A stretch of 64,000 nucleotides of DNA from assembly GCF_030504985.1 (NCBI RefSeq), contig NZ_JASERU010000006.1, forward strand, positions 124,001 through 188,000, written 5' to 3'. The stretch's first letter is position 1, and each line of letters starts with the position of its first letter. Shown here in pieces: positions 20,323-28,884 of the stretch. The DNA comes from Fulvimonas sp. R45 (GTDB taxonomy: Bacteria; Pseudomonadota; Gammaproteobacteria; Xanthomonadales; Rhodanobacteraceae). The notes beneath the pieces were generated by a model. It saw only the letters and a list, made by a program, of their open reading frames with translations. It made no database searches and was not told the origin of the DNA. Made by a program: the position numbers and the translations under genes.

Positions 20323-21404
20323 ACGCGACCCGCCAACTGCACGACCTCGGCCAGAGCCTGTGGCTGGACAACATCACCCGCGAGCTGCTGGACGAGGGCG
20401 GCCTGGCCCGCTATATCGACGAATTCGCGGTGACCGGACTCACCTCCAACCCGACCATCTTCGAGAAGGCCATCGGCGGCGGCCACGCCTACGACGCCGG
20501 CATCCACGCCAAGACGCTGGCCGGCAAGTCCGGCGAAGCGCTGTTCATGGAGCTGGCGCTGGAGGACCTGCGCCGCGCCGCCGACCTGTTCGCGCCGGTG
20601 CACCGGGCCACCGGCGGCGTCGACGGCTGGGTCTCGATGGAGGTCTCGCCGCTGCTGGCCGACGACACCGAGGGCAGCATCGAGGCGGCGAAGCAGATCC
20701 ACGCGCAGGCCGGGCGGCCGAACCTGTTCGTGAAGATCCCCGGCACCGCGGCCGGCGTGCCGGCGATCGAGGAGGCGGTCTTCGCCGGCGTGCCAATCAA
20801 CGTCACGCTGCTGTTCTCCAACGAGCAGTACCTGGCCGCGGCCGACGCCTGGGCGCGCGGCGTGGAGCGGCGCCTGGAGGCCGGGCTGGACCCCGGCGTG
20901 GCCTCGGTCGCCTCGCTGTTCGTCAGCCGCTGGGACGTGGAGGTGAAGAGCAAGGTGCCCACCGGGCTGCGCAACCGGCTGGGCATCGCGGTGGCGCGGC
21001 AGGTCTACCGCAGCTACCGCGCGCTGCTGGAATCGCCGCGCTGGCGCCGGCTGGCCGAGGCCGGCGCGCGGCCGCAGCGGCTGCTGTGGGCCAGCACCGG
21101 CACCAAGGACCCGGAGGCATCGGACACCCTGTACGTCGAGGCGCTGGCCGCGCCCGACACGGTCGACACGATGCCCGAGAACACCTTGCGCGCGTTCGCC
21201 GATCACGGCAGGCTGCGCGGCACGATGGCCGCCGACGGCGGCGACGCCGACGCCAGCCTGGCGGCATTCGTCCAGGCCGGCGTCGACCTCGACGTGCTCG
21301 CCGGGCAGCTGCAGCGCGACGGCGCGCAGGCCTTCGTGACATCCTGGCAGGACCTCCTGCAACGCATTGCCGAGCGCAGCGCCGAACTGGCGCGCGCCGG
21401 CTGA
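20319..21404 (+). CDS. tal: Transaldolase
   Basis: The 361-residue protein is the long (mycobacterial/cyanobacterial-like) form of transaldolase, which moves a dihydroxyacetone unit between sugar phosphates in the non-oxidative pentose phosphate pathway. Family landmarks are the N-terminal SLWLDNITRELLDEG and TGLTSNPTIFEKAI, the Schiff-base lysine K139 in NLFVKIPGT, and GVPINVTLLFS. It is cytosolic. It begins at an ATGA overlap with the HAD gene and is followed after 57 bases by pgm, so HAD-tal-pgm looks like one carbohydrate operon. Confidence 0.95.
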   Translation: MNATRQLHDLGQSLWLDNITRELLDEGGLARYIDEFAVTGLTSNPTIFEKAIGGGHAYDAGIHAKTLAGKSGEALFMELALEDLRRAADLFAPVHRATGGVDGWVSMEVSPLLADDTEGSIEAAKQIHAQAGRPNLFVKIPGTAAGVPAIEEAVFAGVPINVTLLFSNEQYLAAADAWARGVERRLEAGLDPGVASVASLFVSRWDVEVKSKVPTGLRNRLGIAVARQVYRSYRALLESPRWRRLAEAGARPQRLLWASTGTKDPEASDTLYVEALAAPDTVDTMPENTLRAFADHGRLRGTMAADGGDADASLAAFVQAGVDLDVLAGQLQRDGAQAFVTSWQDLLQRIAERSAELARAG

Positions 21405-21461
21405 CCACGGACCGACCATGACCCCGACCGCATCGATGCCTTTCCACCGGATTCCGCGCGC

Positions 21462-23111
21462 ATGAGCGCACGCCTCAGCCCGCTGGCCGGCAAGCCCGCA
21501 CCCGCCTCGCTGCTCGTGGACGTGCCGAAGCTGGTCGCCGCCTACGCCGACCTGCGCCCGGACCCGGCGGTGCCGGAACAGCGCGTGGCCTTCGGTACCT
21601 CCGGCCATCGGGGCAGTTCGTTCGAGCGCAGCTTCAACGAGTGGCACGTGCTGGCGATCAGCCAGGCGATCTGCGAATACCGCCAGGGGCAGGGCATCGA
21701 CGGCCCGCTGTTCATCGGCTGCGACACCCATGCGCTGTCGCGCCCGGCCTTCGAGAGCGCGCTGGAAGTGCTGGCCGCGCACGGCGTCGAGGTGTGCGTT
21801 TCCGCGGGCGGCGAGTTCACGCCCACGCCGGCGGTGTCGCACGCCATCCTGGTGCACAACCGCGGGCGCGAGCGCGGCCTGGCCGACGGCATCGTGGTCA
21901 CCCCCTCGCACAACCCGCCGGCCGACGGCGGCTTCAAGTACAACCCGCCCAATGGCGGTCCCGCCGACACCGACGTCACCGGCTGGATCCAGCGCCGCGC
22001 CAACGAATTGCTGGAGGGCGGCCTGAAGGACGTGCGGCGCATGCCGTTCGCGCAGGCGCGCCGCGCCGCCACCACGCGCGAGCACGACTACCTCGACGCC
22101 TACGTGGCCGACCTCGCCAGCGTGGTCGACTTCGACGCCATCCGCGCCGCCGGCGTGCGCATGGGCGTGGACCCGCTGGGCGGCGCCGGCGTGCATTACT
22201 GGGCGCCGATCGCCGATCGCCACGGCATCGACCTCACCGTGGTCAGCGACGAGGTGGACCCGAGGTTCGGCTTCATGACGGTGGACTGGGACGGCCGCAT
22301 CCGCATGGACCCGTCCTCGTCGTACGCGATGCAGCGGCTGATCGGGTTGAAGGACCGCTACGACGTGGCCTTCGCCTGCGACACCGACCACGACCGCCAC
22401 GGCATCGTGGCGCGCAGCAGCGGCCTGATGCCGCCCAACCACTACCTGTCGGTGCTGGTGGACTACCTGTTCCGCCACCGCCCCGGCTGGAAGGCCGATG
22501 CCGGCGTCGGCAAGACCCTGGTCAGCACCGCGCTGATCGACCGCGTGGCGAAGCGGCTGGGCCGCCGCCTGCACGAGGTGCCGGTGGGCTTCAAGTGGTT
22601 CGCCGGCGGCCTGTTCGACGGTTCGCTGGGCTTCGGCGGCGAGGAGAGCGCCGGCGCCTCGTTCCTGCGCCGCGACGGCACGGTGTGGACCACCGACAAG
22701 GACGGCATCGTGCCCGCGCTGCTGTCCGCCGAGATCACCGCGCGCAGCGGCCGCGACCCCGGCGAGCTGTACGCGGCGCTGACGCAGGAACTGGGCGAGC
22801 CGTTCGCCGACCGCGTCGAGGCCAAGGCCGACGCCGCGCAGAAGAAGCGCCTGTCGAAGCTGTCGCCGCCGCAGGTGAAGATCGATGCGCTGGCCGGCGA
22901 GAAGATCGAGCAGGTGCTGGACCGCGCGCCCGGCAACGACGCGCCGATCGGCGGCATCAAGGTGGTCGCCGCCAGCGGCTGGTTCGCCGCGCGTCCCTCC
23001 GGCACCGAGGACATCTACAAGATCTACGCCGAGAGCTTCCGCGACCAGGCGCACCTCGCGGCGATCCTGCAGGAGGCACAGCAGATCGTGGACGAGGCGT
23101 TGAAGGAATAG
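21462..23111 (+). CDS. pgm: Phosphoglucomutase, alpha-D-glucose-1-phosphate specific
   Basis: The 549-residue enzyme interconverts glucose-1-phosphate and glucose-6-phosphate and matches the length of E. coli Pgm. All four active-site segments are present: the GTSGHRG phosphate-contact loop, phosphoserine loop VVTPSHNPP, metal loop DTDHDRHG, sugar loop GGEESAGAS and phosphate-binding [10 protein letters not shown]. It is soluble. Its product or substrate G1P is also what GH94 phosphorylases release, so its place between ndvB and the stand-alone GH94 gene at 32-36 kb makes metabolic sense. A hairpin terminator follows the stop. Confidence 0.96.
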   Translation: MSARLSPLAGKPAPASLLVDVPKLVAAYADLRPDPAVPEQRVAFGTSGHRGSSFERSFNEWHVLAISQAICEYRQGQGIDGPLFIGCDTHALSRPAFESALEVLAAHGVEVCVSAGGEFTPTPAVSHAILVHNRGRERGLADGIVVTPSHNPPADGGFKYNPPNGGPADTDVTGWIQRRANELLEGGLKDVRRMPFAQARRAATTREHDYLDAYVADLASVVDFDAIRAAGVRMGVDPLGGAGVHYWAPIADRHGIDLTVVSDEVDPRFGFMTVDWDGRIRMDPSSSYAMQRLIGLKDRYDVAFACDTDHDRHGIVARSSGLMPPNHYLSVLVDYLFRHRPGWKADAGVGKTLVSTALIDRVAKRLGRRLHEVPVGFKWFAGGLFDGSLGFGGEESAGASFLRRDGTVWTTDKDGIVPALLSAEITARSGRDPGELYAALTQELGEPFADRVEAKADAAQKKRLSKLSPPQVKIDALAGEKIEQVLDRAPGNDAPIGGIKVVAASGWFAARPSGTEDIYKIYAESFRDQAHLAAILQEAQQIVDEALKE

Positions 23112-23130
23112 CGACACACCGCGCAGAATC

Positions 23131-23160
23131 CCTCTCCCGCAAGCGGGAGAGGGGCTTTCT
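23131..23160 (+). terminator. Terminator hairpin after pgm
   Basis: An 11-bp inverted repeat (23131-23141 with 23144-23154) with a tiny loop follows pgm by 20 bases; a short pyrimidine tract GCTTTC follows. It lies between convergent genes and could serve both strands. Confidence 0.65.
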
Positions 23161-23192
23161 GCATCGCGGGTATCGAGATCCGGGCCGCCGGA

Positions 23193-25484
23193 TCAGGCTT
23201 CCGCCACCACGCGCACCGGCACCGACTTGGCCGCCGGCAGCATGCTGAACAGGGTGTGGTGGGAGAGCGGGATCAGCGGATTGCATTCCGGGTAGTAGCC
23301 GCCGATGCAGCCACGCGGGATATCGAACGCGACCACGCTGAGGCCGCCGACCTCGCGTGCGATGCCGTCGCCGGCATCCGACACCAGCTTCACCACCTGG
23401 CCTTCGCGCAGGCCCTGCTGCGCGATGTCGTCCCGGTGCATCATCACCACGTCGCGGGTGCCGTGGATGCCGCGGAAGCGGTCGTCGTAGCCGTAGACGG
23501 TGGTGTTGAACTGGTCGTTGGAGCGCATCGTCATCAACCGGAAGCGGCCCGGCGCGTCGTCGAAGCCGGTGGCGACCAGCGCCGGTGGCGCGATCAGGTT
23601 GGCCTTGCCGGTGGCGGTCTTCCAGACCCGCTCGCGCGCGCTGTTGGGGCGGTGGAAGCCGCCGGGCTGCCACATGCGCCGGTTGAAGTCGCGGAACTGC
23701 TCGGGGTAGGTCTGCTCGATCGCGTCGCGGATGGTCGCGTAGTCGTTCACCCAGGTGTTCCACGGCACCTTGGGGTTCGGCGGCAGCGTGGCCTTGGCCA
23801 GCTCGACCACGATGCGGGTCTCCGACAGCAGGTCGGGGCTGGCCGGTTCGGCCTTGCCGACTGAGGCGTGGATGCAACTGGTGGAGTCCTCGGTGGACAG
23901 CACCTGCGCCTTGCCGTTCTCCACCACCCGCTCGATGCGTCCCAGGCAGGGCAGCAGGTAGGCGACCTCGCCATTGACGAGGTGGGTGCGGTTGAGCTTG
24001 GTGGCGATCTGCACCGTGAGGCGCAGCTTGCCCCATGCCGCCATCACGCGTTCCTGGTCCGGGATCGCGCGCAGGAAGTTGCCGCCCAGCCCGATGAAGC
24101 CGTGCACGCTGCCGGCCAGCACGCCCTTGCAGGCCTCGACGGTGTGCAGGCCGCGCTCGCGCGGCGGTTCGAAGCCATACTGCTCGGCCAGCCGGTCCAG
24201 CGGCACCAGCGCCGGATCGTCGGCGATGCCGACCGTGCGCTGGCCTTGCACGTTGGAATGCCCGCGCACCGGACAGATGCCCGCGCCGGGTTTACCGAGG
24301 TTGCCGCGCATCAGCAGCAGGTTGGCGACCATGTAGATGTTGTATTCGCCCAGCACGTGCTGGGTCAGGCCCATGCCGTACACGCCGATCACCGCGTTGC
24401 AGCGGGCGTAGACGCGGGCCGCGCCTTCCAGCGCCGCGCGGGTCAGGCCCGAGTCGGCCTCGATGGCGTCCCAGGGCTGCGCGCGCACCCACGCCGCGAA
24501 CGCGTCGAAGCCGTGCGTGTGCGCGGCGATGAAGTCCGTGTCCAGCACGCGCGGCGCGCCGTTGGCCAGCGCCTCGTCGTCCAGCGCCAGCAGGGTCTTG
24601 CACAGGCCGGCGATCGCGGCGATGTCGCCGCCGGTCTTCACCTGGTGGTACTGCGTGGCGAGCGGGGTCTCCTGGCCGGTCAGCATCTCGACCGGGTTCT
24701 GCGGGTTGGTGAAGCGCTCCAGCCCGCGCTCGCGCACCGGGTTGAACACGATGATCGGCACGCCGCGCTGCGCGGCCTTCTGCAGGTCGTGCATCATGCG
24801 CGGGCTGTTGACGCCGGCGTTCTGGCCGAAGAAGAAGATGCCGTCGGTCTTCTCGAAATCGTCCAGCACCACGGTGCCCACCGCGGTGCCGATGCATTGC
24901 CGCAGCGCCACGCCGGTGGCCTCGTGGCACATGTTGGAGCTGTCCGGCAGGTTGTTGTTTCCGTACAGGCGGGCGAACAGCGCGTAGAGGTAGCTGGTTT
25001 CCAGCGAGGCGCGGCCGGAGGCATAGAACACCACCGACTTCGGGTCGAGTTTCTTCAGCTCCGCGCCGATGTCGCGGAAGGCTTCCTCCCACGCCACCGG
25101 CACGTACCTGTCGCTGGCGCGGTCGTAGCGCAGGGGATGCGTGAGCCGGCCGTTCTGCTCGAGCTCGTAGTCGCTCCAGCCGCGCAGCTCGCTCACCGTG
25201 TGCTGCGCGAAGAACTCGGGCGTGGTGCGCAGGCTGGTCAGCTCCCACGCGCTGGCCTTGGCGCCGTTCTCGCAGAACTCGAACATCAGCGGCTTGCCGG
25301 GTTGCGGCCAGGCGCAGGAGACGCAGGTGAAGCCGCGCGGCTTGTTCTGCCGCCACAGCTCCTTCACGGTGGAGGGAATCGGCACCTTCTCGCGCTTCAG
25401 GATCTCCGCCACCGACTTCACCGAGCCCCAGCCGCCGGCAGGCGCGGTGTAGGGCTCGATCCTGGGCTTGCGGTCGTCGCTCAT
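23193..25484 (-). CDS. FdhF/YdeP-type molybdopterin oxidoreductase
   Basis: The 763-residue protein belongs to the YdeP branch of the formate-dehydrogenase-like molybdopterin oxidoreductases. N-terminal cysteines C54 and C57 (GFTCVSCAWPQPGKP) and C71 (FCENGAKA) probably hold an iron-sulfur cluster; SSNMCHEATGVAL and the PVRGHSNVQGQRTVGI stretch are family landmarks, and the C-terminal third is a molydopterin-dinucleotide-binding domain (LMTMRSNDQFNTTVYGYDDR). The true substrate is unknown; YdeP has been linked to acid resistance. ATG 25484 has GAGGT nine bases upstream. FdhD, the sulfur-transfer protein needed by such enzymes, is divergent on the other side of an insertion sequence. Confidence 0.92.
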   Translation of the reverse strand: MSDDRKPRIEPYTAPAGGWGSVKSVAEILKREKVPIPSTVKELWRQNKPRGFTCVSCAWPQPGKPLMFEFCENGAKASAWELTSLRTTPEFFAQHTVSELRGWSDYELEQNGRLTHPLRYDRASDRYVPVAWEEAFRDIGAELKKLDPKSVVFYASGRASLETSYLYALFARLYGNNNLPDSSNMCHEATGVALRQCIGTAVGTVVLDDFEKTDGIFFFGQNAGVNSPRMMHDLQKAAQRGVPIIVFNPVRERGLERFTNPQNPVEMLTGQETPLATQYHQVKTGGDIAAIAGLCKTLLALDDEALANGAPRVLDTDFIAAHTHGFDAFAAWVRAQPWDAIEADSGLTRAALEGAARVYARCNAVIGVYGMGLTQHVLGEYNIYMVANLLLMRGNLGKPGAGICPVRGHSNVQGQRTVGIADDPALVPLDRLAEQYGFEPPRERGLHTVEACKGVLAGSVHGFIGLGGNFLRAIPDQERVMAAWGKLRLTVQIATKLNRTHLVNGEVAYLLPCLGRIERVVENGKAQVLSTEDSTSCIHASVGKAEPASPDLLSETRIVVELAKATLPPNPKVPWNTWVNDYATIRDAIEQTYPEQFRDFNRRMWQPGGFHRPNSARERVWKTATGKANLIAPPALVATGFDDAPGRFRLMTMRSNDQFNTTVYGYDDRFRGIHGTRDVVMMHRDDIAQQGLREGQVVKLVSDAGDGIAREVGGLSVVAFDIPRGCIGGYYPECNPLIPLSHHTLFSMLPAAKSVPVRVVAEA

Positions 25485-25556
25485 GGCTTCACCTCGAGGT
25501 GCCGTACGGGTTCGATTATGCCCCAATGGCGGCTGCAACCGCGTCACCGTCATCCC

Positions 25557-25566
25557 GGCCTGCGGC
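25557..25566. repeat. Left target-site duplication of the IS
   Basis: GGCCTGCGGC directly abuts the left terminal repeat and is repeated exactly at 26864-26873; bases on either side of the two copies differ, so the duplication is 10 bp. Confidence 0.9.
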
Positions 25567-25607
25567 CACTACTGTCCGGAGAACTTTTCGCCTGAGAGTC
25601 GGGGGGC

Positions 25608-25671
25608 GTTGCGGTGTCTGGAGTTTGGGGTTAAACCCCTGAGCGCCAACTCAACTTCCAGACACCGCAAC
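25608..25671 (+). promoter_or_regulatory. Stem-loop ending at the transposase start codon
   Basis: A perfect 15-bp inverted repeat (25608-25622 with 25657-25671) ends at the base before transposase ATG 25672; a small inner stem GGGGT/ACCCC lies in the loop (25627-25639). In transcripts entering from outside, the hairpin would bury the initiation region, a control known in IS10/IS50 of the same family. No obvious ribosome site precedes the ATG. Confidence 0.6.
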
Positions 25672-26844
25672 ATGTTCAGGATAAGCCGATTCCAGCAGCT
25701 CATGCAGCAGGTGCCGCGGGGCACGTTCCAAGCCATCATCGAGCGCCACGGTGCGGACAAGTACACCAAGGGTTTCGGCTGTCTGGAGCTGCTGACAGCA
25801 CAGGTCTTCGGCCATCTGAGCGGCAGCCGTTCGTTGCGCGAGCTGGAGACGGCCTACAACGCGCATCCGACCCAGCACTATCACCTGGGCACCGGCCCGA
25901 TCCGCCGCAGCACGCTGGCCGATGCCTGCGCGCACCGCATGCCGATCGTGTTCGAGGAACTGGCTTCGCGCCTGATGGCGACGGCCCACCGTACGGTGCG
26001 TCGCTCGATGCAGGCCGGGCTGTTGTTGCTGGATTCGACGTCGCTTACCCTCAAGGGCCGCGGCTACGACGCGTGGACGCAGTCGCAGCGTACGCGCCAC
26101 ACCCAAGGCTTGAAGCTGCACGTGCTGTACGACCACGGCACCGGCACGCCGGTCATGCAGGAAATCACCGCGGCCAACGTCAACGACGTGACCCAAGGGG
26201 CGCGGATGCCGCTGCGGCGTGGCGAGACCTATGTCTTCGACAAGGGCTATTGCGACTACGCCTGGTGGGCACGGTTCGACGCCCATCAGGCGTTCTTTAT
26301 CACCCGCCTCAAGCGCAATGCCCGGGTCGCGCGGGTCGAAGCGCGGGCGATCCCCGAGGCGGATCGCACCACGATCCTGGACGACGCGGTGGTGCGCTTC
26401 AGCAATCCCAGTCCACGCGGTGGACGCGGTCATCGCTACACCGCCCCGGTACGGCGCATCACCGTGGATCGGCCCGACAAACCGACCCCGTTGGTCCTGA
26501 TCACCAACGACCTGACACGCCCGGCGGCGGACATCGCCGCCGGCTACAAGACACGCTGGCAGATCGAACTGTTCTTCAAGTGGATCAAGCAGAACCTCAA
26601 GATCAAGACCTTCTACGGCCGCAGCGAGAACGCCGTGCGCATCCAGATCCTGTGCGCACTGATCGCCTATCTGTTGGTGGCTTTGTATCGGCAGGCCCAC
26701 ACCACAGGCATCTCGATGCTGCGTGTGCTTAACCGGTTGCATGCTGGCCTGTTCCAACGCCCGGATAGCGACGACGCCATGGATCGACGACGACGGGAGC
26801 GCCAGCGAACCTTGGAGGCGATCCAACCAAGGCTGTTCACATGA
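25672..26844 (+). CDS. IS4-family transposase
   Basis: The 390-residue DDE transposase has the N-terminal DUF4372-like region followed by the RNase-H fold. Catalytic Asp candidates are in LLLDSTSL and VFDKGYCDY, and the IS4 signature Y-x2-R-W-x-I-E-x2-F-K-x-I-K-x-N is seen in YKTRWQIELFFKWIKQNLK, giving the catalytic Glu. It is full length with no frameshift. ATG 25672 fits the family N-terminus (MFRISRFQQLMQ); the longer open frame to 25468 would start outside the element. Its stop lies three bases before the right terminal repeat. Confidence 0.93.
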   Translation: MFRISRFQQLMQQVPRGTFQAIIERHGADKYTKGFGCLELLTAQVFGHLSGSRSLRELETAYNAHPTQHYHLGTGPIRRSTLADACAHRMPIVFEELASRLMATAHRTVRRSMQAGLLLLDSTSLTLKGRGYDAWTQSQRTRHTQGLKLHVLYDHGTGTPVMQEITAANVNDVTQGARMPLRRGETYVFDKGYCDYAWWARFDAHQAFFITRLKRNARVARVEARAIPEADRTTILDDAVVRFSNPSPRGGRGHRYTAPVRRITVDRPDKPTPLVLITNDLTRPAADIAAGYKTRWQIELFFKWIKQNLKIKTFYGRSENAVRIQILCALIAYLLVALYRQAHTTGISMLRVLNRLHAGLFQRPDSDDAMDRRRRERQRTLEAIQPRLFT

Positions 26845-26863
26845 TTTTCTCCGGACAGCAGTG

Positions 26864-26873
26864 GGCCTGCGGC
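26864..26873. repeat. Right target-site duplication of the IS
   Basis: Exact copy of GGCCTGCGGC at 25557-25566, directly after the right terminal repeat. Confidence 0.9.
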
Positions 26874-26963
26874 GGAATGACGGGCAGGTGGCGGTCCGGT
26901 GGATTGGTCCGCGCGCGAAGGCGGGTCTATGATCGAACACGTCGATCATGGTTGCCCCGGTTC

Positions 26964-27830
26964 ATGCGCACGTTCCCGAAGCTTTCCGATCCCGGTTCCG
27001 GCAGCGAACCCCGCGCCATGCCGAATCCCGGCCTGGCGCGTCGGGCCGTCACCGTCCATGAGGCCGGCACGGTGCAGCACGGCGACGACTGGCTGGTCGA
27101 GGAGGCGCCCGTCGAGTTGCGCTACGACGGCGAGAACTTCGCCGTGATGATGGCCACGCCGGCCGACCTGGAAGATTTCGCCTGGGGCTTTTCGCTGAGC
27201 GAGGGCCTGGTCTCCGACGCCGGCGCCATCCGTGGCGTGGCGGTGCGCGAACTGCTGGAAGGCCACGTGGTCGACATCGACACTGGCGGGACCGCGCTCG
27301 TGGATGCCGGACCGGCGCGCCTGCTGCCCGGGCGCAGCGGCTGCGGCCTGTGCGGCAGCCGCCGGCTGGAGGACGTGCTGCGTCCGATGCCACCGGTGCC
27401 GGACGGCCCCATGCTGGGACGCGACGCGCTGGGACGGGCGCTCGCCGCGCTGGCGCAGCGGCAGCCGCTCAACGGCAGCACCGGCGCGGTGCATGCCGCG
27501 GCCTGGGCCTCGCCCGATGGGGAGATCCTGCGCGTGCGCGAGGACGTGGGTCGACACAATGCGCTGGACAAGCTGCTCGGCGCGCTGTGCCGCGAGGGCG
27601 TCGACCTGCGCGGCGGCTTCGTGCTGGCCACCAGCCGCGCCAGCTATGAGATGGTCACCAAGGCGGCCCGGCTCGGCATCGGATTGCTGGCGGCGATCTC
27701 CGCGCCGACGGCTCTCGCGGTGGAACTGGCCCGCGCCGGCAACCTCACCCTGGCCGGCTTCGTGCGTCCCGGCCGGTACGTGGTGTACAGCCATCCGGGA
27801 CGCCTGCAGGCGCAGCAGGGCAGCCGGTGA
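26964..27830 (+). CDS. fdhD: Formate dehydrogenase accessory sulfurtransferase FdhD
   Basis: FdhD takes sulfur from the cysteine desulfurase and passes it to the molybdenum cofactor of formate-dehydrogenase-like enzymes. The protein has the conserved C127-x2-C130 (SGCGLCGS) of the sulfur-transfer loop, the VEEAPVELRYDG and ASPEDL-like ATPADLEDFAWGFSLSEG segments, and VREDVGRHNALDKLLG near the middle. The start is uncertain: ATG 26964 or ATG 27018 (MPNPGLARR); neither has a strong ribosome site. The insertion sequence ends 100 bases upstream, so its native promoter may have been separated or replaced. It most likely serves the divergent YdeP-type enzyme. Confidence 0.92.
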   Translation: MRTFPKLSDPGSGSEPRAMPNPGLARRAVTVHEAGTVQHGDDWLVEEAPVELRYDGENFAVMMATPADLEDFAWGFSLSEGLVSDAGAIRGVAVRELLEGHVVDIDTGGTALVDAGPARLLPGRSGCGLCGSRRLEDVLRPMPPVPDGPMLGRDALGRALAALAQRQPLNGSTGAVHAAAWASPDGEILRVREDVGRHNALDKLLGALCREGVDLRGGFVLATSRASYEMVTKAARLGIGLLAAISAPTALAVELARAGNLTLAGFVRPGRYVVYSHPGRLQAQQGSR

Positions 27831-27927
27831 GCCGGGCCGGGGGAACCGGCGCCCGTCCGTCGAAACGGTACACGACCGCCCGGCCATCGCGCGGGCATAG
27901 CATCCAGCCAGAACCCAAGGAGCCTGT

Positions 27928-28884
27928 GTGCCCCCCGTCGCATCCCAGCCGGTCACGGCCAAGCATACGCAAGCCGCGATCTTCCTCGTCGTGACCCTGA
28001 AGCCGGGCGCGGAGAACTGCGCCACCGCCCGCGCGATGTGCGGCGGCCTCGCCGGCCTGCTCCGCGCGGTCGGGGTCCGCGCGCCCGAGGGGCGGCTGTC
28101 CTGCGTGATGGCCTTCGGCTCGGATGCCTGGGACCGCCTCTTCGGGCAGCCGCGCCCGAAGGACCTGCATCCGTTCCGCGAAGTCCGGGGACACCACCAT
28201 GCCGTCTCCACGCCAGGCGACCTCCTGTTCCACATCCGCGCCACGCAGATGGACCTGTGCTTCGAGCTGGCGAGGCACATCGTGGCCGGGCTCGGCGATG
28301 CCGTCGCCACGACCGACGAAGTGCACGGCTTCCGGTATTTCGATTCGCGCGCCCTGATCGGCTTCGTCGACGGCACCGAGAACCCGGTCGACCAGGACGC
28401 GGTGGACGCCACGATCGTCGGCGCGGAGGATCCCGCATTCGCCGGCGGCAGCTACGTGATGGTGCAGAAGTACCTGCACGACCTGCGCGGCTGGAACGCG
28501 CTGCCGGTCGAGGTGCAGGAACGGATCATCGGCCGGACCAAGTCCACCAACATCGAACTGGACGACGCGGCGAAGCCCGCCTACGCGCACAATGCCCTCA
28601 CCACCGTCGTGGAGGACGGCGAGGAACTGGACATACTGCGGGACAACATGCCGTTCGGCGATGCCGGCAAGGGCGAGTTCGGAACCTACTTCATCGGCTA
28701 CGCCCGCTCGCCGCAGCGGATGGAGCAGATGCTCGTCAACATGTTCGTCGGCCGGCCGCCGGGCAATTACGACCGGCTGCTGGACTACAGCCGCGCGGTC
28801 ACCGGCTCGCTGTTCTTCGTGCCGGCGGCGACGTTCCTGGACAACGTCGAGGCCGGAGGCCCGGTACCGGGCGCGCCGGGCTAG
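27928..28884 (+). CDS. Dyp-type peroxidase
   Basis: The 318-residue protein is a dye-decolourizing heme peroxidase of the YfeX-like (B-type) group. The GxxDG signature is GFVDGTENP with catalytic D148, and the C-terminal heme region includes the AHNALTTVV histidine and FGTYFIGYARS segment. There is no signal peptide, so it acts in the cytoplasm or in an encapsulin, of which none is seen here. GTG 27928 has AAGGAG five bases upstream. Its stop is directly adjacent to the stop of the convergent flavoprotein gene, with no base between. Confidence 0.93.
   Translation: MPPVASQPVTAKHTQAAIFLVVTLKPGAENCATARAMCGGLAGLLRAVGVRAPEGRLSCVMAFGSDAWDRLFGQPRPKDLHPFREVRGHHHAVSTPGDLLFHIRATQMDLCFELARHIVAGLGDAVATTDEVHGFRYFDSRALIGFVDGTENPVDQDAVDATIVGAEDPAFAGGSYVMVQKYLHDLRGWNALPVEVQERIIGRTKSTNIELDDAAKPAYAHNALTTVVEDGEELDILRDNMPFGDAGKGEFGTYFIGYARSPQRMEQMLVNMFVGRPPGNYDRLLDYSRAVTGSLFFVPAATFLDNVEAGGPVPGAPG

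Larger units (their letters stand above)
25567..26863 (+). mobile_element. IS4-family insertion sequence, complete
   Basis: A 1,297-bp element with 17-bp terminal inverted repeats matching at 16 positions (25567-25583 and 26847-26863, core CTGTCCGGAGAA), one transposase gene, and an exact 10-bp target duplication. The duplication length and the transposase fit the IS4 family. The element looks intact and recent, since the target copies are identical. It splits the intergenic region between the divergent ydeP-like gene and fdhD and lies within an imperfect chromosomal palindrome. Confidence 0.93.
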
